From Fratercula arctica (taxonomy: Eukaryota > Chordata > Aves > Charadriiformes > Alcidae): a stretch of 64,000 bases of DNA. The notes beneath the pieces are model-generated. The model was not told the origin of the DNA. It was given only the letters and a program-made list of their open reading frames with translations, and ran no database searches. Within the stretch, counting starts at the first letter, position 1, and the number at the start of each line of letters is the position of its first letter. Both the position numbers and the translations under genes were made by a program. Positions 37,640 through 48,745 of this stretch are shown in pieces. Location of the stretch: the NCBI GenBank assembly GCA_947846985.1, contig CANTUZ010000001.1, positions 8,259,504-8,323,503 on the forward strand. The letters run 5' to 3'.

Positions 37640-37757
37640 TTCCCTAGTGGGACTGCCGGCTTTCAGGTTCGGAGACTCATCCGGCAGGAAAGTGTCAGCT
37701 AGAATAATTTCCAAGCCAGAAGAGGATGATGAAGAACTTGGCCACGTGTGGGAATAG
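37640..37757 (+). other. Candidate (unproven) alternative terminal exon of DLG2
   Basis: A good acceptor-like sequence (pyrimidine tract ending in GCTTTCCAG) precedes 37640. Joined to the AG left over from the 27870-27984 exon, the first base completes a Ser codon and the frame stays open for 38 codons to TAG at 37755-37757. It ends in an acidic stretch (PEEDDEELGHVWE). An AATAAA lies at 38091-38096. If used, it would give a DLG2 form ending before the SH3 domain. I recognise no known isoform with this tail, and a chance match between a cryptic acceptor and a short open frame is quite likely. Confidence 0.15.
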
Positions 37758-40700
37758 GATTTGTTTGGAATTTCTATAACCAAGACAGTCGCAGTTTCAG
37801 ACAGCCTCATTTCTAAGCAGAGACTCAGAACATGATCCATCGGTGCAGGGGGGGGAAGTGACAATGAAGATAATTTGTCTGTGGCTTAAAATGGCTGAAA
37901 GTGAGTCAGCAAAACATGAGTTTAAGCTGTGTCTGTTCTATGTGGAAAAGCACTTTTATCCAACAAACACTTTCTCATGATGTTTCCATGTCAACAGCTA
38001 TAATAGGACACCGTCAGTTTGTGCAGTTCTCAACTGGAAAGACAGAAGACAGTAAGTCAGACCGTGAACTTAGAGAAGAAAACCCATTGAAATAAAAGCT
38101 TGTGGGAATACAGTCAAAAGTTGAAAATCTAAATATGTGCATTGGCACAGCGCAAGCTGGCAGAGGCTCGTAGCATAGTGGCCAATGTGAGAAAAAGAGA
38201 CAAGACTGCTGCTTGGCCCCTATCGAAGAGTTTTCTACCTGAAATCTTATATGGAAAAGTAATAAAGACAATGTAGAACAGGATCTCCAAATTACCTGCA
38301 TTGGGAAAAAGCCAAGAATAGTGTCAAAACAGGACATAACCCTGCTGAAAAGGGCAGTGGTAATTCCTATTTGAAGTGCCTTCTAAGAAAGATAAATGAG
38401 GAGGATCTTTTGTCTCACCACAAGTCCGTCTATGAGAAGGGAGAACAACCCAGTTAAGTGATGAGGTTGAGTGGGACCAGTAGGCTTTGTTTACCCTTTT
38501 ATTTCTCATTAGAAATAGATAAGACTGTACTAACTCTACATTGAGCCTGGGAAGGATGTGGGGAATTGTCTACCAGAGTTGGGGATCATAGGGAGCTCCT
38601 CAGCAGCTCCATTTGGTCACTGCCTGCCACCCCACTCTTGCAACAGGGAACAAAGTCCTGAAACAGAAAGAGCAGGTTCTCCCAGGCCTCGTTGGCATCA
38701 TGTTGAACACATCTGGATTAGATGCAGCTAGTTTGTCAAGTTAGCTGCCAGTGGTTGTTGTGTGGAGCTGGTCAAGCTGGTGTCCAAGGGAACCCAGCTC
38801 AGCGTTGGGGGTACCAGCCCCAGCGGGATGCTGTGCCAGTCTCTGTGCCTCTCACGTCAGCCTCAGCAGGTGGGATTTGATCCTCTCTGAATGTGCCTCA
38901 TATTCAGAGCAAAGGGAGTAAAAAAAGCTTTCAGAGATTAGTGTATCTGTGTGTGTCTATGTATAGTTGTGTGTGTGTGTACATCTGCATTCTGCCATGT
39001 CTCCAACTTTATCTCTTGTGAAGGCTCTCATTGTGGGTCACGCTTCTCTTACAAGTACTTACTCTAATTGCTTTACCCACGAACGTAGCAAATAGAAGAA
39101 GACTAACAGGCAGAGCTGTCTAGTGAAGAGTTTGCCAGATGTTCCTCACGAAACAGGAATTATAATAATGAAACATTCACCCACTTCCATTTCTTTTTCT
39201 CATGCTTTTCAATTGAATTTGCGGGCAACCCCACTCCTTCACCGAATATCTTGTGCTGCTGTTAATTATCAACACACCTGCTGGCACCACATAATGCCTA
39301 CTGCTACGCAAACCACCGCTTCCGCAGACGGCAACAGCGTGTTGCTATTTCTGCTCCCACATCTTCCTCCTCCTTGTTCAACAGGGTCCGGGCATAGTGG
39401 GCAGCAGCTGAAAGCTCTGTGAAAAATTAGGGCAGAAGCAGTTGCTTGACAGAATACAAGGATCTTTTTTTTTTTTTTTTTTTTTTGTAAGCTCATATTT
39501 CTAATCACTTCGATTTTAGTTATGCCAGGTTAGAATAGTTTTTACCTTGGCGTGCTGCTAATGATACGTGTCCTCTCCGTTTCCAAGAAGTATCAATATT
39601 CCTTTCTTTCCGTGAGCCAAAAAGATCTGTAATTTCCCTTTTTAAAAAACACTATCTCTGCAGACACGCTTTCTCTTCTTGACGTCCTTGAGACATTTTA
39701 GAATCCAGGTAGAGGTTGCAGTGACTGGCTGCTGTAATTACTCCCTTCTGCAGAGACTGTAAGGCAATTTATACAGATAAGGATCATAGGTTATCAATCA
39801 CAGAATGGAAGCGCGGCCTAATGGCCATCAAGCAGGGTTTTGCCACTTTCTTGCAGATGGTTCAAGACACAAAGCCACAGTTCAGTCCTTTCGGCCGTTC
39901 CCCTCTGCACCCAGACAGTCAGATTTTGGCTGTCTGTCAAGACCCGTGTTGCTGAGAATCCTTCAGGATCTATTATTGTAGAAGAAGCAAAGTTTAGATT
40001 TGAAAAACGTCTGTGGTTTCTTCAAGTATTTCTGTATAAGGAAACAGATATCTATGTGAACTCCTCATCTTGGAAACAGATTGACTGAGACTAAACAGAA
40101 TCAAAACCATTTTCAGTAGCACTGCAGGAAACGTGGTAGAAGCTTTGTTTCTAACGCGGTTTGCAGGTTCAAAATGCAGTTGAAAGTGATTTTGTCCTTT
40201 CCATACTGGCAGTCGGAGCACTGCCACGTCCGTGGAGAGCTGTTGCGACAAGAGGGCTCTGCTGCAGGGAGAAGCTGTGAATGTAACGTCCTGTGAGATG
40301 CTCTGGGAAGCGCATTCTCTGTCCTGCCCCGGTGTCTCATCCAGACGTGACATTACAGACAGATTTTTATGATATCCACTTATTATTAATCTAATAGCAA
40401 ATTTATCACATTATTAAATAACGTAGGTTTTACTACTATATCTTGTTGTTTGTCACTCGAGTGTCTGGTCCTGATTTCACACCTGCCCTTCTTTACAGAG
40501 AAAAGGATGAGCTCCACTGCCATTAGCATGGTCAGAACTAGGTTCCTAAAGCCTCTACTAGAGTTCTGAGGAAAAGCATGATCTCAGTGCACAGCGCTTC
40601 AAATTTGATTCACGTGGGTTTGATTCCGGCTGAAGTTATCCCCCACTAAAGTGCAATTAGAGCCATCCCTCTTTACCCTGGTTTCAAGTCAGAATCATGA

Positions 40701-40967
40701 GACATTCTGGGCGTGAAAATCAGAAATCTTCCTTCCTGACGGATATTTGCGTGTGGATTCATCTTGAACGGCTCGTGAACTTTAGCAGATCTTTCGGCAA
40801 AACTGAACTGGATCTGAATTTGCTTGTTAAGTCTCTGGAAGTCTAATCATCTACTTATACTTTAATAATAAGTTAGAATATCAGTAAGAAAAACAAAACA
40901 CATATTAATAGCAGTGAACCCTTACGCGCTTCATCTGAATTTCTGTGTTGGGCTTAGGATCCAGCCA
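37758..40967. other. Intronic DNA, nothing recognised
   Basis: Unique sequence with a TG-rich microsatellite (38941-38980) and T22 (39465-39486). No exon or CR1 fragment was recognised. Confidence 0.5.
39465..39486. repeat. T22 homopolymer
   Basis: Uninterrupted run of 22 T between GATC and GTAAGC. Confidence 0.95.
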
Positions 40968-41056
40968 GGCCTAGTGGTTACTGCTAGAAGGTGACAGGTC
41001 CGTTTGAAGTCCGCAGCTCACAACATCTCCTGATGCAAGTGCAGTAACCACGGGCA
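40968..41056. mobile_element. tRNA-like SINE relic with inverted arms (copy 2 of 3)
   Basis: GTGGTTACTGC (40974-40984) is perfectly inverted as GCAGTAACCAC (41041-41051), 56 bases apart. Between them is a B-box-like GTCCGTTTGAAGTCC. A CTAGTGGTTA A-box-like start, a TTCAAGTCC-like B box and a downstream GTAACCAC arm are the arrangement of an old amniote tRNA-like repeat. The element is too degraded to be a tRNA gene. Confidence 0.5.
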
Positions 41057-42952
41057 TTCATCACAGGTTATAGACTTCCACGCACAGCAGAAACGAAGCC
41101 TGGCGGCCAGGGGAGCTTCACCGGTTTTGTGGCAATTAACTGTTCTTTCACGTAAATCTGATCTCATTCAGCAAACGCCTGAGAATTTATTTCAATATCT
41201 GAATGATATGTTGCCTTTTTACATAGGCCAATAGGCATGATTTTATTGTAGCTACTGTGTTAATGTAGTTGTCTTTTATTTTCTTGATGCTTTCAGGATT
41301 CTGTATTTTTGAAGATTCTTTTAGTGTACATTCATTTACATTGTTGTTTGCTTCTAAAATTCAGAAAATGGTTAAATAGAACGTAATTAGAAATACAGAG
41401 ATTGGTTTTCAGTTCCTTGTCCTCGGTAATCAGTTTATTTGCCTTTGCCCGACTGCTGCACAAGAGTAGACAGCAATCCAGTTAGCAGTAGTCACCTATA
41501 GGCTCCCTTTCAGAATGTCAAAACAATTTTAAAAGTTTGGATAAAATTCAACAGGTAGTTTTGCTATTAAGGAGGATTGCAACAGCTTTGGCTGCAAGAA
41601 ACCTGGAGAAAAAAAAATGTAAAAGAAATAACAATCAGCAGGCAGGACATTTTTCTCACTGAAGATATGACATAATAATGACTTTGACTGAATTAATGAC
41701 TTGAAAATTATCCAGCTGAATGCAAGGACCATTGCTGAATTTAGAGCCTATAGAAGATGAGGTTGTTTTCCTCTTAATAGAGTGTGAGAGAGTTGTATGA
41801 TAGGTGCTTCTTAAGCTACTTTAGTTTTATTTTTCCTCTGTTGCCATCCCAAAGCCATCAGGCACTGGGCAGACATAAGAATATATTCCTTTTTAATGTG
41901 GACAGTGTGCAGAAGGGTCAAAGTTTCCTTTTCCTAAATTTTTTAGTTGATATAATTTCCTTGGTTGAGTGCAGCAGCTCTTAATTTGCACTAAGGTGAG
42001 TGAAAGGAAAATTCCTACTTGGTTTGTTGGGGCTGGAATTTTTAAGAGAGGACACTTCAATTATATTCAGATTTCAATGCTGCTTTTTTAGGAAATTTTA
42101 TAAAAGTATTAAGTCGCTGCAGTTGCATTTTTCATGTTCCATCGATGGAGATGAACTACATACCCCAGCACATTACACAAAAGACTTGCATTCTTTTTTC
42201 TACCAGTTGCTTTGGGTTCTAAATATATTCCACAGCTGTGGGGGACATCAATTTGAAATGAGATTTTGTTATATTTGGGAAGAGCAGGTAGATAAGTCTA
42301 TGGAATAAGGGAAATATTCTAAATATGTTTATTAAACATTCAGTAATAATTATGTCTTCTACAAACAGCATTAAAATCCATCTGCAGTCATTATGACTAA
42401 TGGTTAATGTGGTGTGAATCAAGGAGTCGTACGCCATCGTAAAGCAGACAAAAATCTTAGTAGTAACAAGAATTTTACTCCAAGTTACTGTTTAGAAGTG
42501 CGCTGCCTGTTTAAAGAACATAAAGAATTTTCCATCCTGAGCTCTTCCTGGAGGAAGATAAGTGGTATCATTATGGAATTAAGGAGCTCAGATTCTGCAT
42601 TGATTTAGGGCCTAAAAATACAGAATTATATTGTAAGAGAGATATGGAGCGATGATGAAGCACTCTGACGAGCTGTTTGTTCACTGTAGGACACCTGCTT
42701 GCAGTTATTGGAGATAAAATAGATTTTGAATAAATCATCTGAGACTCTAAGTCATAGAACTCTGAAGAGTTTGGGGTCAAACTTTATCTGAAATTTCTGA
42801 ATTAGATGTGTGAAAAGAGGTTGGATTTTTTTATTGCAGCCAAAATGGAAAAGGAGACTCACCAGAGACAGTTTTTCTAATGGGATCAGAAGAGTTCTTC
42901 TAATGCTTAAGTTTCAGGTCAATATGACCAAGGTTCTGGTTGTAGTTATGTG
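41057..42952. other. Intronic DNA, nothing recognised
   Basis: AT-rich unique sequence. Open stretches of 60-100 codons have no motif. Confidence 0.5.
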
Positions 42953-43034
42953 TCATAGAATCACAGAATGGTTTGGGTTGGAAGGGACCTTAAAGATCAT
43001 CCAGTTCCAACCCCCTGCCACGGGCAGGGATGCC
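42953..43034 (-). mobile_element. CR1 LINE 3' tip, about 80 bp
   Basis: TCATAGAATCACAGAATGG, TTTGGGTTGGAAGGGACC, TTAAAGATCATCCAGTTCC and AACCCCCTGCCACGGGCAGG are the reverse complement of a CR1 3' end. The CCAGTTCCAACCCCC form differs from the copies at 19.7 and 29.4 kb, indicating another subfamily. It is extremely 5'-truncated. Confidence 0.93.
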
Positions 43035-44699
43035 TAAGCCAGTCTCTCGCACCCTAACTTGTCATATTATTAACCTACTGGAACCAAAACTCATATAGAA
43101 ACCATCTTGACTCAAATAAACTGTTGAAAACACATCACCATATGCTTTCCTTTGAAAGTGTGTCACACATCTGGCCTTTCATCCATTTCTGTTACGAGAG
43201 GCAGAACAAAGAAAAGTGAAACTCTATGGAGTTTTCATTATTTCTCTGCAGAGCTGTCTGGAAATGAGCTGATAGCAGTCCAAGTGTATTGGAATCTGAT
43301 CTGTCTCCACCCCTAATCTAGAGGTATAGCCTTCTAAGTTAAGGATTTTGTCTTTTCAGTCAGAAAAAAAAAAAAAAAAAAAAAAAAAAGGAATATTTAT
43401 TGTAATCATGTCTTTATTACATACCAAAAAGGCTACACCCACAAGAGAGGCTCAGGAGTGCTGAGATGTGGACAAAATGAACACTTGTGCTCTCTTTGAG
43501 TGTTGCTAGAAAGTAGACTTGCTGACATTTAGGTCAAGTAATTCAGTAAGATTCTCTCAGAGTGATATTTATAGAAGAAGCATTACAATCTCTTGAAGTC
43601 GGACAATGGATATGTTTTTCTTGATGTGCTTTACCTCTGCTTACGCTATGTACACAATAGGACTTTATGGGATAAAGATCATTTTAAAAATCAGCTATGC
43701 AGACTGTTCTTGGAAGAATGAAGTGCCAGCAGAAGTAATTTAGTCTAATTAGACCTGGTGAGAAATGCTTGTATGAAAATATAAATACTTTTTAAGTAAT
43801 CATGATAGTCTGGGACTTAAAGATTCTGTACTTCTGTGAATTATTTTTTCCCAGTGTGCGTGCAGAATAATCTAATCATCTCCAATTACAACAATAATTG
43901 AAACTTTGTTTGAGCTGATTAACTAATTTTAGAATTTATTTTCTGATTTCTTAGCATTTTTCACTGATAAAAACTGTCATCTACCAGGCAGGCTAAAGTT
44001 TCCTCTGCCAATATTTTGTTTGACGTAGATTTCCCTAAAGGCTGATTAATTGATAATTGTGCTTGGTAAAATAAAAAATTAGATGCTTATGGTTTGGGGT
44101 TGCTGAGCAATCATGCTCTGTAGAAGGGAGCTGTTCTTTACATTTCCTAAAGGCCTATGAAATTGTACCTCATGCTTTAATGGAGGGAAAGCATTTGACT
44201 CCAGTGCATTTGCAGCTTAAAATTACAATAATTGAATATTTATGATGGCCTCAGTCATCCTGCTTCTCCTATGAGCAAGAGAAAGTAATGTTAGATGGAT
44301 GTACTTCCTGTTTCTATTTCCTTACAGGCCCCAGTTGGGAATACCTTGTTCCCTGGGGTGGAAATGGCTCCTATTCCCATTATACAAGGGTTAAATGCCT
44401 CCTCCTGGAGCACAAGTCCCCAAAACGGACATGGAACAAGGAGGTTGCTTCCCCCAGTGAGGAATGAACATTCTTGTGGATAGTCCCTGTATCTTAAAGG
44501 ATGGTAGGCTGCTAAACCTGCCTGGAAAACTTCCACATAGTCACCACTGCAGACTTCTAATAATGGATAGTCCTATGGTTAGATTGATAGCTGTAGATTT
44601 AGAAAGCTGGAGTTTGTTTTACTTCTCTACCGGGCCGTTTCCATGATGCCCTGGGGCATTTCAGTAGGTCAGACACAAGCAATAACCCTCCTGCAATTT
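43035..44699. other. Intronic DNA with A26 run
   Basis: Unique AT-rich sequence. A26 lies at 43364-43389. No coding or repeat family was recognised. Confidence 0.5.
43364..43389. repeat. A26 homopolymer
   Basis: Longest homopolymer in the window, 26 A after CTTTTCAGTCAG. No retrocopy structure (target duplication or gene-like sequence) is evident on its 5' side. Confidence 0.96.
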
Positions 44700-45960
44700 T
44701 CCTGCCAGGGCACATGGCTGGCTCATGCCTACCTTGCCATCCTCCAGGACTGTGAGGGCCTGCAGAGCTGCTCCCCAGGCTGTCAGTCCCTGTCCCATGA
44801 CAATGAGGAGGTTAATCTGTTCCAGGTGCAGGATTTTGCGCATGTCCTTCTCGAGTTTCACAAGGTTGCTGTTGGCCCCATCCAACCCCAGCCTTGGTCG
44901 CTCTAGAGGTCAGCCCCGCTCTCAAGTATATTGGGTGGACACAGTGTAGTGCTGTCTGCTCACCTGATGAGAGTGCACATCTCACCTCCTTCAGGTCTTT
45001 GGTAAAGACATTATACATGACAGGTAGAGAACACAAGATAGACATCCCAAGATAGACCCCTGTGATACCCTACTTCATACTGCCATCCAGGTAGAGTACA
45101 AATCATTAACCACAGCCCTCTGAGGCTGATATCCGACCATTCTTCTACCCAACTAGTTGTCCACCCATCCAGACCATAATGCCCTAGCTTGGATATAAAA
45201 ATATGTTAGGATACAAAAAATAAAAGTCTTGTTAAGATCAAGGTAAATTACATCTACTGTTCACTTTCATCTGCAAACGCAGTCATTTTATCCTAGATGG
45301 CCATCAAGTTGCCCAGGCATGATTTACCCACGGTCAGTTCATGCTCACTGTTCCTAGTCTTCTTTTTCTCCTTCACGTGCTCAGAAATGTGATCCAAATG
45401 GACTTGCTCCTTGACTTTCTTAAGCACAAAAGGAAGGCTGATCAGCCTGTAGTTCCTCAAGTCATTTGGTCTTTTTTTTAAGATGAGTTTGACGTTTCCA
45501 GTCATCAGGGACTTCCTCTGATCTCCACAATCTTTCAAAGATGACAGAGGCCTGGCTGTGACATTGGCCAGTTCTCTCCACCCCCTTGGACACAACTTGT
45601 CAGGTCCCATGGACTTACATGGGTCAAGGTCAGTCCTCAGTCACTGCTGGTCATTGTTATTCCTGAATCCCATCTCTTACCTTGTTGGTAAAGACTGAGA
45701 CAAGGTAGGCATTGAGCTGCTCAGCCTTATCTGTGTCTGCTGTCACTAAATCATCCAATCCATTCCAGACTCACATTTCCTTTGTTCAGCCTTTTACTGC
45801 CAATGTAGGTGTAAAAGCTCTTGTTAAGCTTGATGCCCCTGGCAAACCTCAACTCAAGGAGAGCTTTGGCTTTCCTGAAACCATCCCTTACGTGCCTGGT
45901 CAACATTTCTAAATTCCTCCTTTCTAGCCTGTCCCTGCATCCACCCCTGTATACTGCATT
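44700..45960 (-). mobile_element. Old CR1 LINE ORF2 relic, many frameshifts and stops
   Basis: On the minus strand several broken frames give CR1 ORF2 blocks in order. First comes RHVRDGFRKAKALLEL followed by KSFYTYIGSKR (45993-45751). Next are GPDKLCPRGWRELANVTARPL, KLILKKRPNDLRNYRLISL and HELTVGKSCLGNL (45610-45293). Finally there is nucleotide-level similarity to the region around [16 protein letters not shown] up to the AKKANGIL area near 44700. This covers the linker after the endonuclease, the RT fingers and palm. The copy is heavily mutated and has lost the 3' end recognisable in younger copies. It is much older than those at 9.8, 29.4 and 52 kb. Confidence 0.85.
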
Positions 45961-46094
45961 TTTGCATGAAGCGTGCCAATGATGAAGCATCACACAGGAG
46001 CGTCTGCCTAGTAGCTCAAATTTTAAAAAAGTTCAAGTTGCATCTTTCTTTTAGTCATTTTTTATCTCTTCTCTATATACTAAATCATGGTCTT
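45961..46094. other. Intronic DNA between the old CR1 and the unidentified ORF
   Basis: Short AT-rich spacer; nothing recognised. Confidence 0.4.
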
Positions 46095-46475
46095 CTACAA
46101 GTTATTTTCCATCATTCCTTTTTTATGCTCTAATTGGTTAACATACATTAAATAAACATATGAACTGAAATGATTAACATCACTCTGTTCTGTTCTTGCT
46201 CTATCCGTCTCTTTAATACTATATTTGAATAGTTCCCAGTCTCCACATCCTTCTCCATGGTATACTGCAGGTACCTTATGTGGATTTCCATTAGTCCTTT
46301 GATGAACTACAGGCATCTTGCTCATTAATCCATTATGTAAGAGCTCATCAGTCACGCTTTTCAGCTCTTCATTACTACAGTCATTACGTTTCACTTCTTT
46401 CAACCCTTCGTAGCCGTGCTTTTGTGCCTCTCCGGAACTCAGAATGAAGTGGACGGGATTTTGGCTGTCTAGGAC
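46095..46475 (-). pseudogene. Unidentified minus-strand open stretch, possible retropseudogene or exon relic
   Basis: From a stop at about 46476-46478 the minus strand stays open for about 126 codons to a stop at 46095. The translation has ordinary protein-like composition, for example EAQKHGYEGLKEVKRNDCSN, EELKSVTDELLHNGLM and HKVPAVYHGEGCGDWELFKY. I do not recognise the family. There is no ATG near the start (the first plausible start is TTG at 46401-46403), no poly(A) tail and no clear splice pair. It lies just 5' of an old CR1 on the same strand, but it does not resemble the CR1 endonuclease. It may be a decayed retrocopy, an exon of an unannotated gene, or a chance frame in 40% GC DNA. 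Confidence 0.3.
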
Positions 46476-48654
46476 TCAGACTGTAATGCACGAACCTAGA
46501 GGATGTTCGCTGTCATTATAGTTACAGACATCTATTATTTTTTGGGGTTGAGTGAGAAGCAAATTTGTGAGACTCCACTATTCAGTACTTGTTCCAAGGG
46601 CAGTGTTTGGAAATTATAGTCCGTCCCTTGAGGTACATTTCCACTCTTGCAGTCCAGTTGCGTATTTCAGACAAATTTTTCTAGCTTAATTTGGACTCAG
46701 TCCTTGCTGCTTTTCAGAAAGAATGGGATTACACTCCTCTAGAGGATTACTCCATTCAGGTCCCTGCATCAATATGCAAATAAAATGGTAATTGGAAAAA
46801 TACACCTTTATCAATGATGTATTTTAGTGTTCCAAGAATTCTGCTCAGTTGAATAACATCACAATTCACTTTCATGTAATTAGAGCATCACAATAAATTC
46901 TCAACCATTCAATAATCTGGCCATTTTCTCAAATGTCATAAGACATCGGTTAAACCATAATTAAACCATCATGAATGCCTTCTGCTTCCAGCCTGTCTTC
47001 TTCTCAAACAAATCACCCCTCATAATTAATTAAATGGTATGAGGGAAACAAGAATTGTAACTACTTGAAAACATATTTATACAACTAGTACAACCGTACA
47101 AATAATGCTGTTTCAACAGCATTCCTTTCAGATTCATGTTAACTGGAAAGGAAGAAATGTTTAAATTGTAGCAAGGCATGGTAGTATGACAGTCCCCGTG
47201 TTTTAATGTTCTGATTTTTTCAGGCCATCCCAGACCTTTGTAATAACATAAATCTTTTCATTGCTATCACATCACTCCCACCTTAATTTAAATCCTATTC
47301 TCATCCCTGTGCTATGTAGGCAGAAGATAATCTCATTTTATTTGGTAAACCTCCAGGTTTTGTTTAGTAAAACTCAGGGATGAGCTGCTCCTCTTAATGA
47401 CAGGGAGCAAAGTAAGTGAGCTTTGAGATAATCCCATTTGGTGACGGTCTGCGAAGGAAGTGAATGCCTTTTTTGGAGGACTTTCCCAGTATTTGGTGTA
47501 TTGCGTCTGCAGCAAATACTGTTCTTTACCTCTTTTATCTCTTAAGGGAAAGCCTATGAGACTTCTTTCCATGATGCCATTTTGAAAGTGATGTATTGAT
47601 TTATCTTCATTGATCTCACTGCACAGCGTTTAAGGAATTGATGTTGCCATTCAGCAACATGGCACACTCTTGTTCTCCCTCAGGTCAATACAAAACGGGT
47701 CAGACCTTGAACCACCACTCTCCATACTGAATAGTTTTCAGTGTCGCTCAAGGAGAATTGACTTCTTGGTCAAAGCGGAGAATTTAGCAGCCTGTATAAA
47801 AAACGTTATTGCTGATGAATGGGGGGAGAAACTCAGAACTGACTTTGTTAAAAATATTTTCCAAGATGGCTTGTAGGAATAAGCAATCCTCAGGAAGCGG
47901 GGTGAGGATGCAGAAGCAGTGAGCATAGCTGACTCAAATATTTAGTCTGTAGAAGTACAAGCAACTTTCAGGTCATAGTATGAGCTACAGGAGCCCAGCT
48001 TTGGCAACACAACATCTTATGGTCTACAGAGGGTGATCCAAGGTGCCTAACAGTTACATAAATTCTGTGTACAGTAAGTGGAAGTGTTGAGTAGGGAATT
48101 CAGTTTTGCTGTGCTAAGCAGGGAGTTTGGCCAAATCCAACCTTAATGGAGCTCCCTTACAGAGGGTGACAACACCTGAGGGATGGGTTAGGTTCAATCG
48201 CTCTGCCCTGGATTTAGCTTAGGGGAAAAAATAAATGCTGGAATACATCTGAATTCTCACTCTTGCTGAAAGCCTGGCTTCAGTCTCTGAATTAGGTACC
48301 AACTCTCCTGGGAATCTGAGACCAAAGTTGTACAAGTGAGGATAGGCACTTTACTGTGCAACATTGTCTGTCTAAAGTGTAAGAGGAAGCGATGCTGGTG
48401 ATGATGGTGTTCCTCACATTTTGCAAAACACCCTGGCAGGTGCATATCCTTTTTCCCTGCATTATTGCTGTTCCAGTCAAAGCCAACCTGGAATCACCAA
48501 CGACAGTCAGGGCAGCCCATTCGCCGCTACATTCCTCAGCCTCCAGCTGGGGGGTCCCCACCAACCTCTTTCTCCCAAACTTTAACCTTCCTGACCCCTC
48601 AGTCACGCTGTCTTTTCAAGGGAAGGAGTGAAAAATGTCCTTTCCATGAACGGC
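46476..48654. other. Intronic DNA, nothing recognised
   Basis: AT-rich unique sequence. Short open stretches near 47670-47880 (+) and 47333-47572 (-) have no recognised motif. Confidence 0.5.
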
Positions 48655-48745
48655 AACCTGGTGGTTAGAGCGCTTTATGAAGATGAGAGAGTTCTGGCTT
48701 TGAATCCCCTCAGTCTGCTGAGGGAACTGCATTTCTATCTCCCAC
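48655..48745 (+). mobile_element. tRNA-like SINE relic (copy 3 of 3)
   Basis: CCTGGTGGTTAGAGCGCT resembles a pol III A box in the MIR/tRNA-SINE style, and GGCTTTGAATCCCC about 40 bases later resembles a B box. TTCTATCTCCCACTTCC follows as in the 25.4-kb copy. The whole cannot fold as a proper tRNA, so it is a SINE remnant rather than a tRNA gene. Confidence 0.45.

Noticed and set aside
39796..39833. ATCACAGAATGGAAGCG, resembling a CR1 3' end in antisense
   Set aside because: Similarity stops after about 14 bases and none of the following CR1 blocks are present.
40581..40670. Additional tRNA-like B-box motif (GGGTTTGATTCCGGC)
   Set aside because: No matching A box or inverted arm at the right spacing; a single motif is not enough.
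48655..48745. Possible tRNA gene (A-box and B-box-like motifs)
   Set aside because: No acceptor-stem complementarity or proper anticodon arm is evident; the pattern fits a SINE relic.
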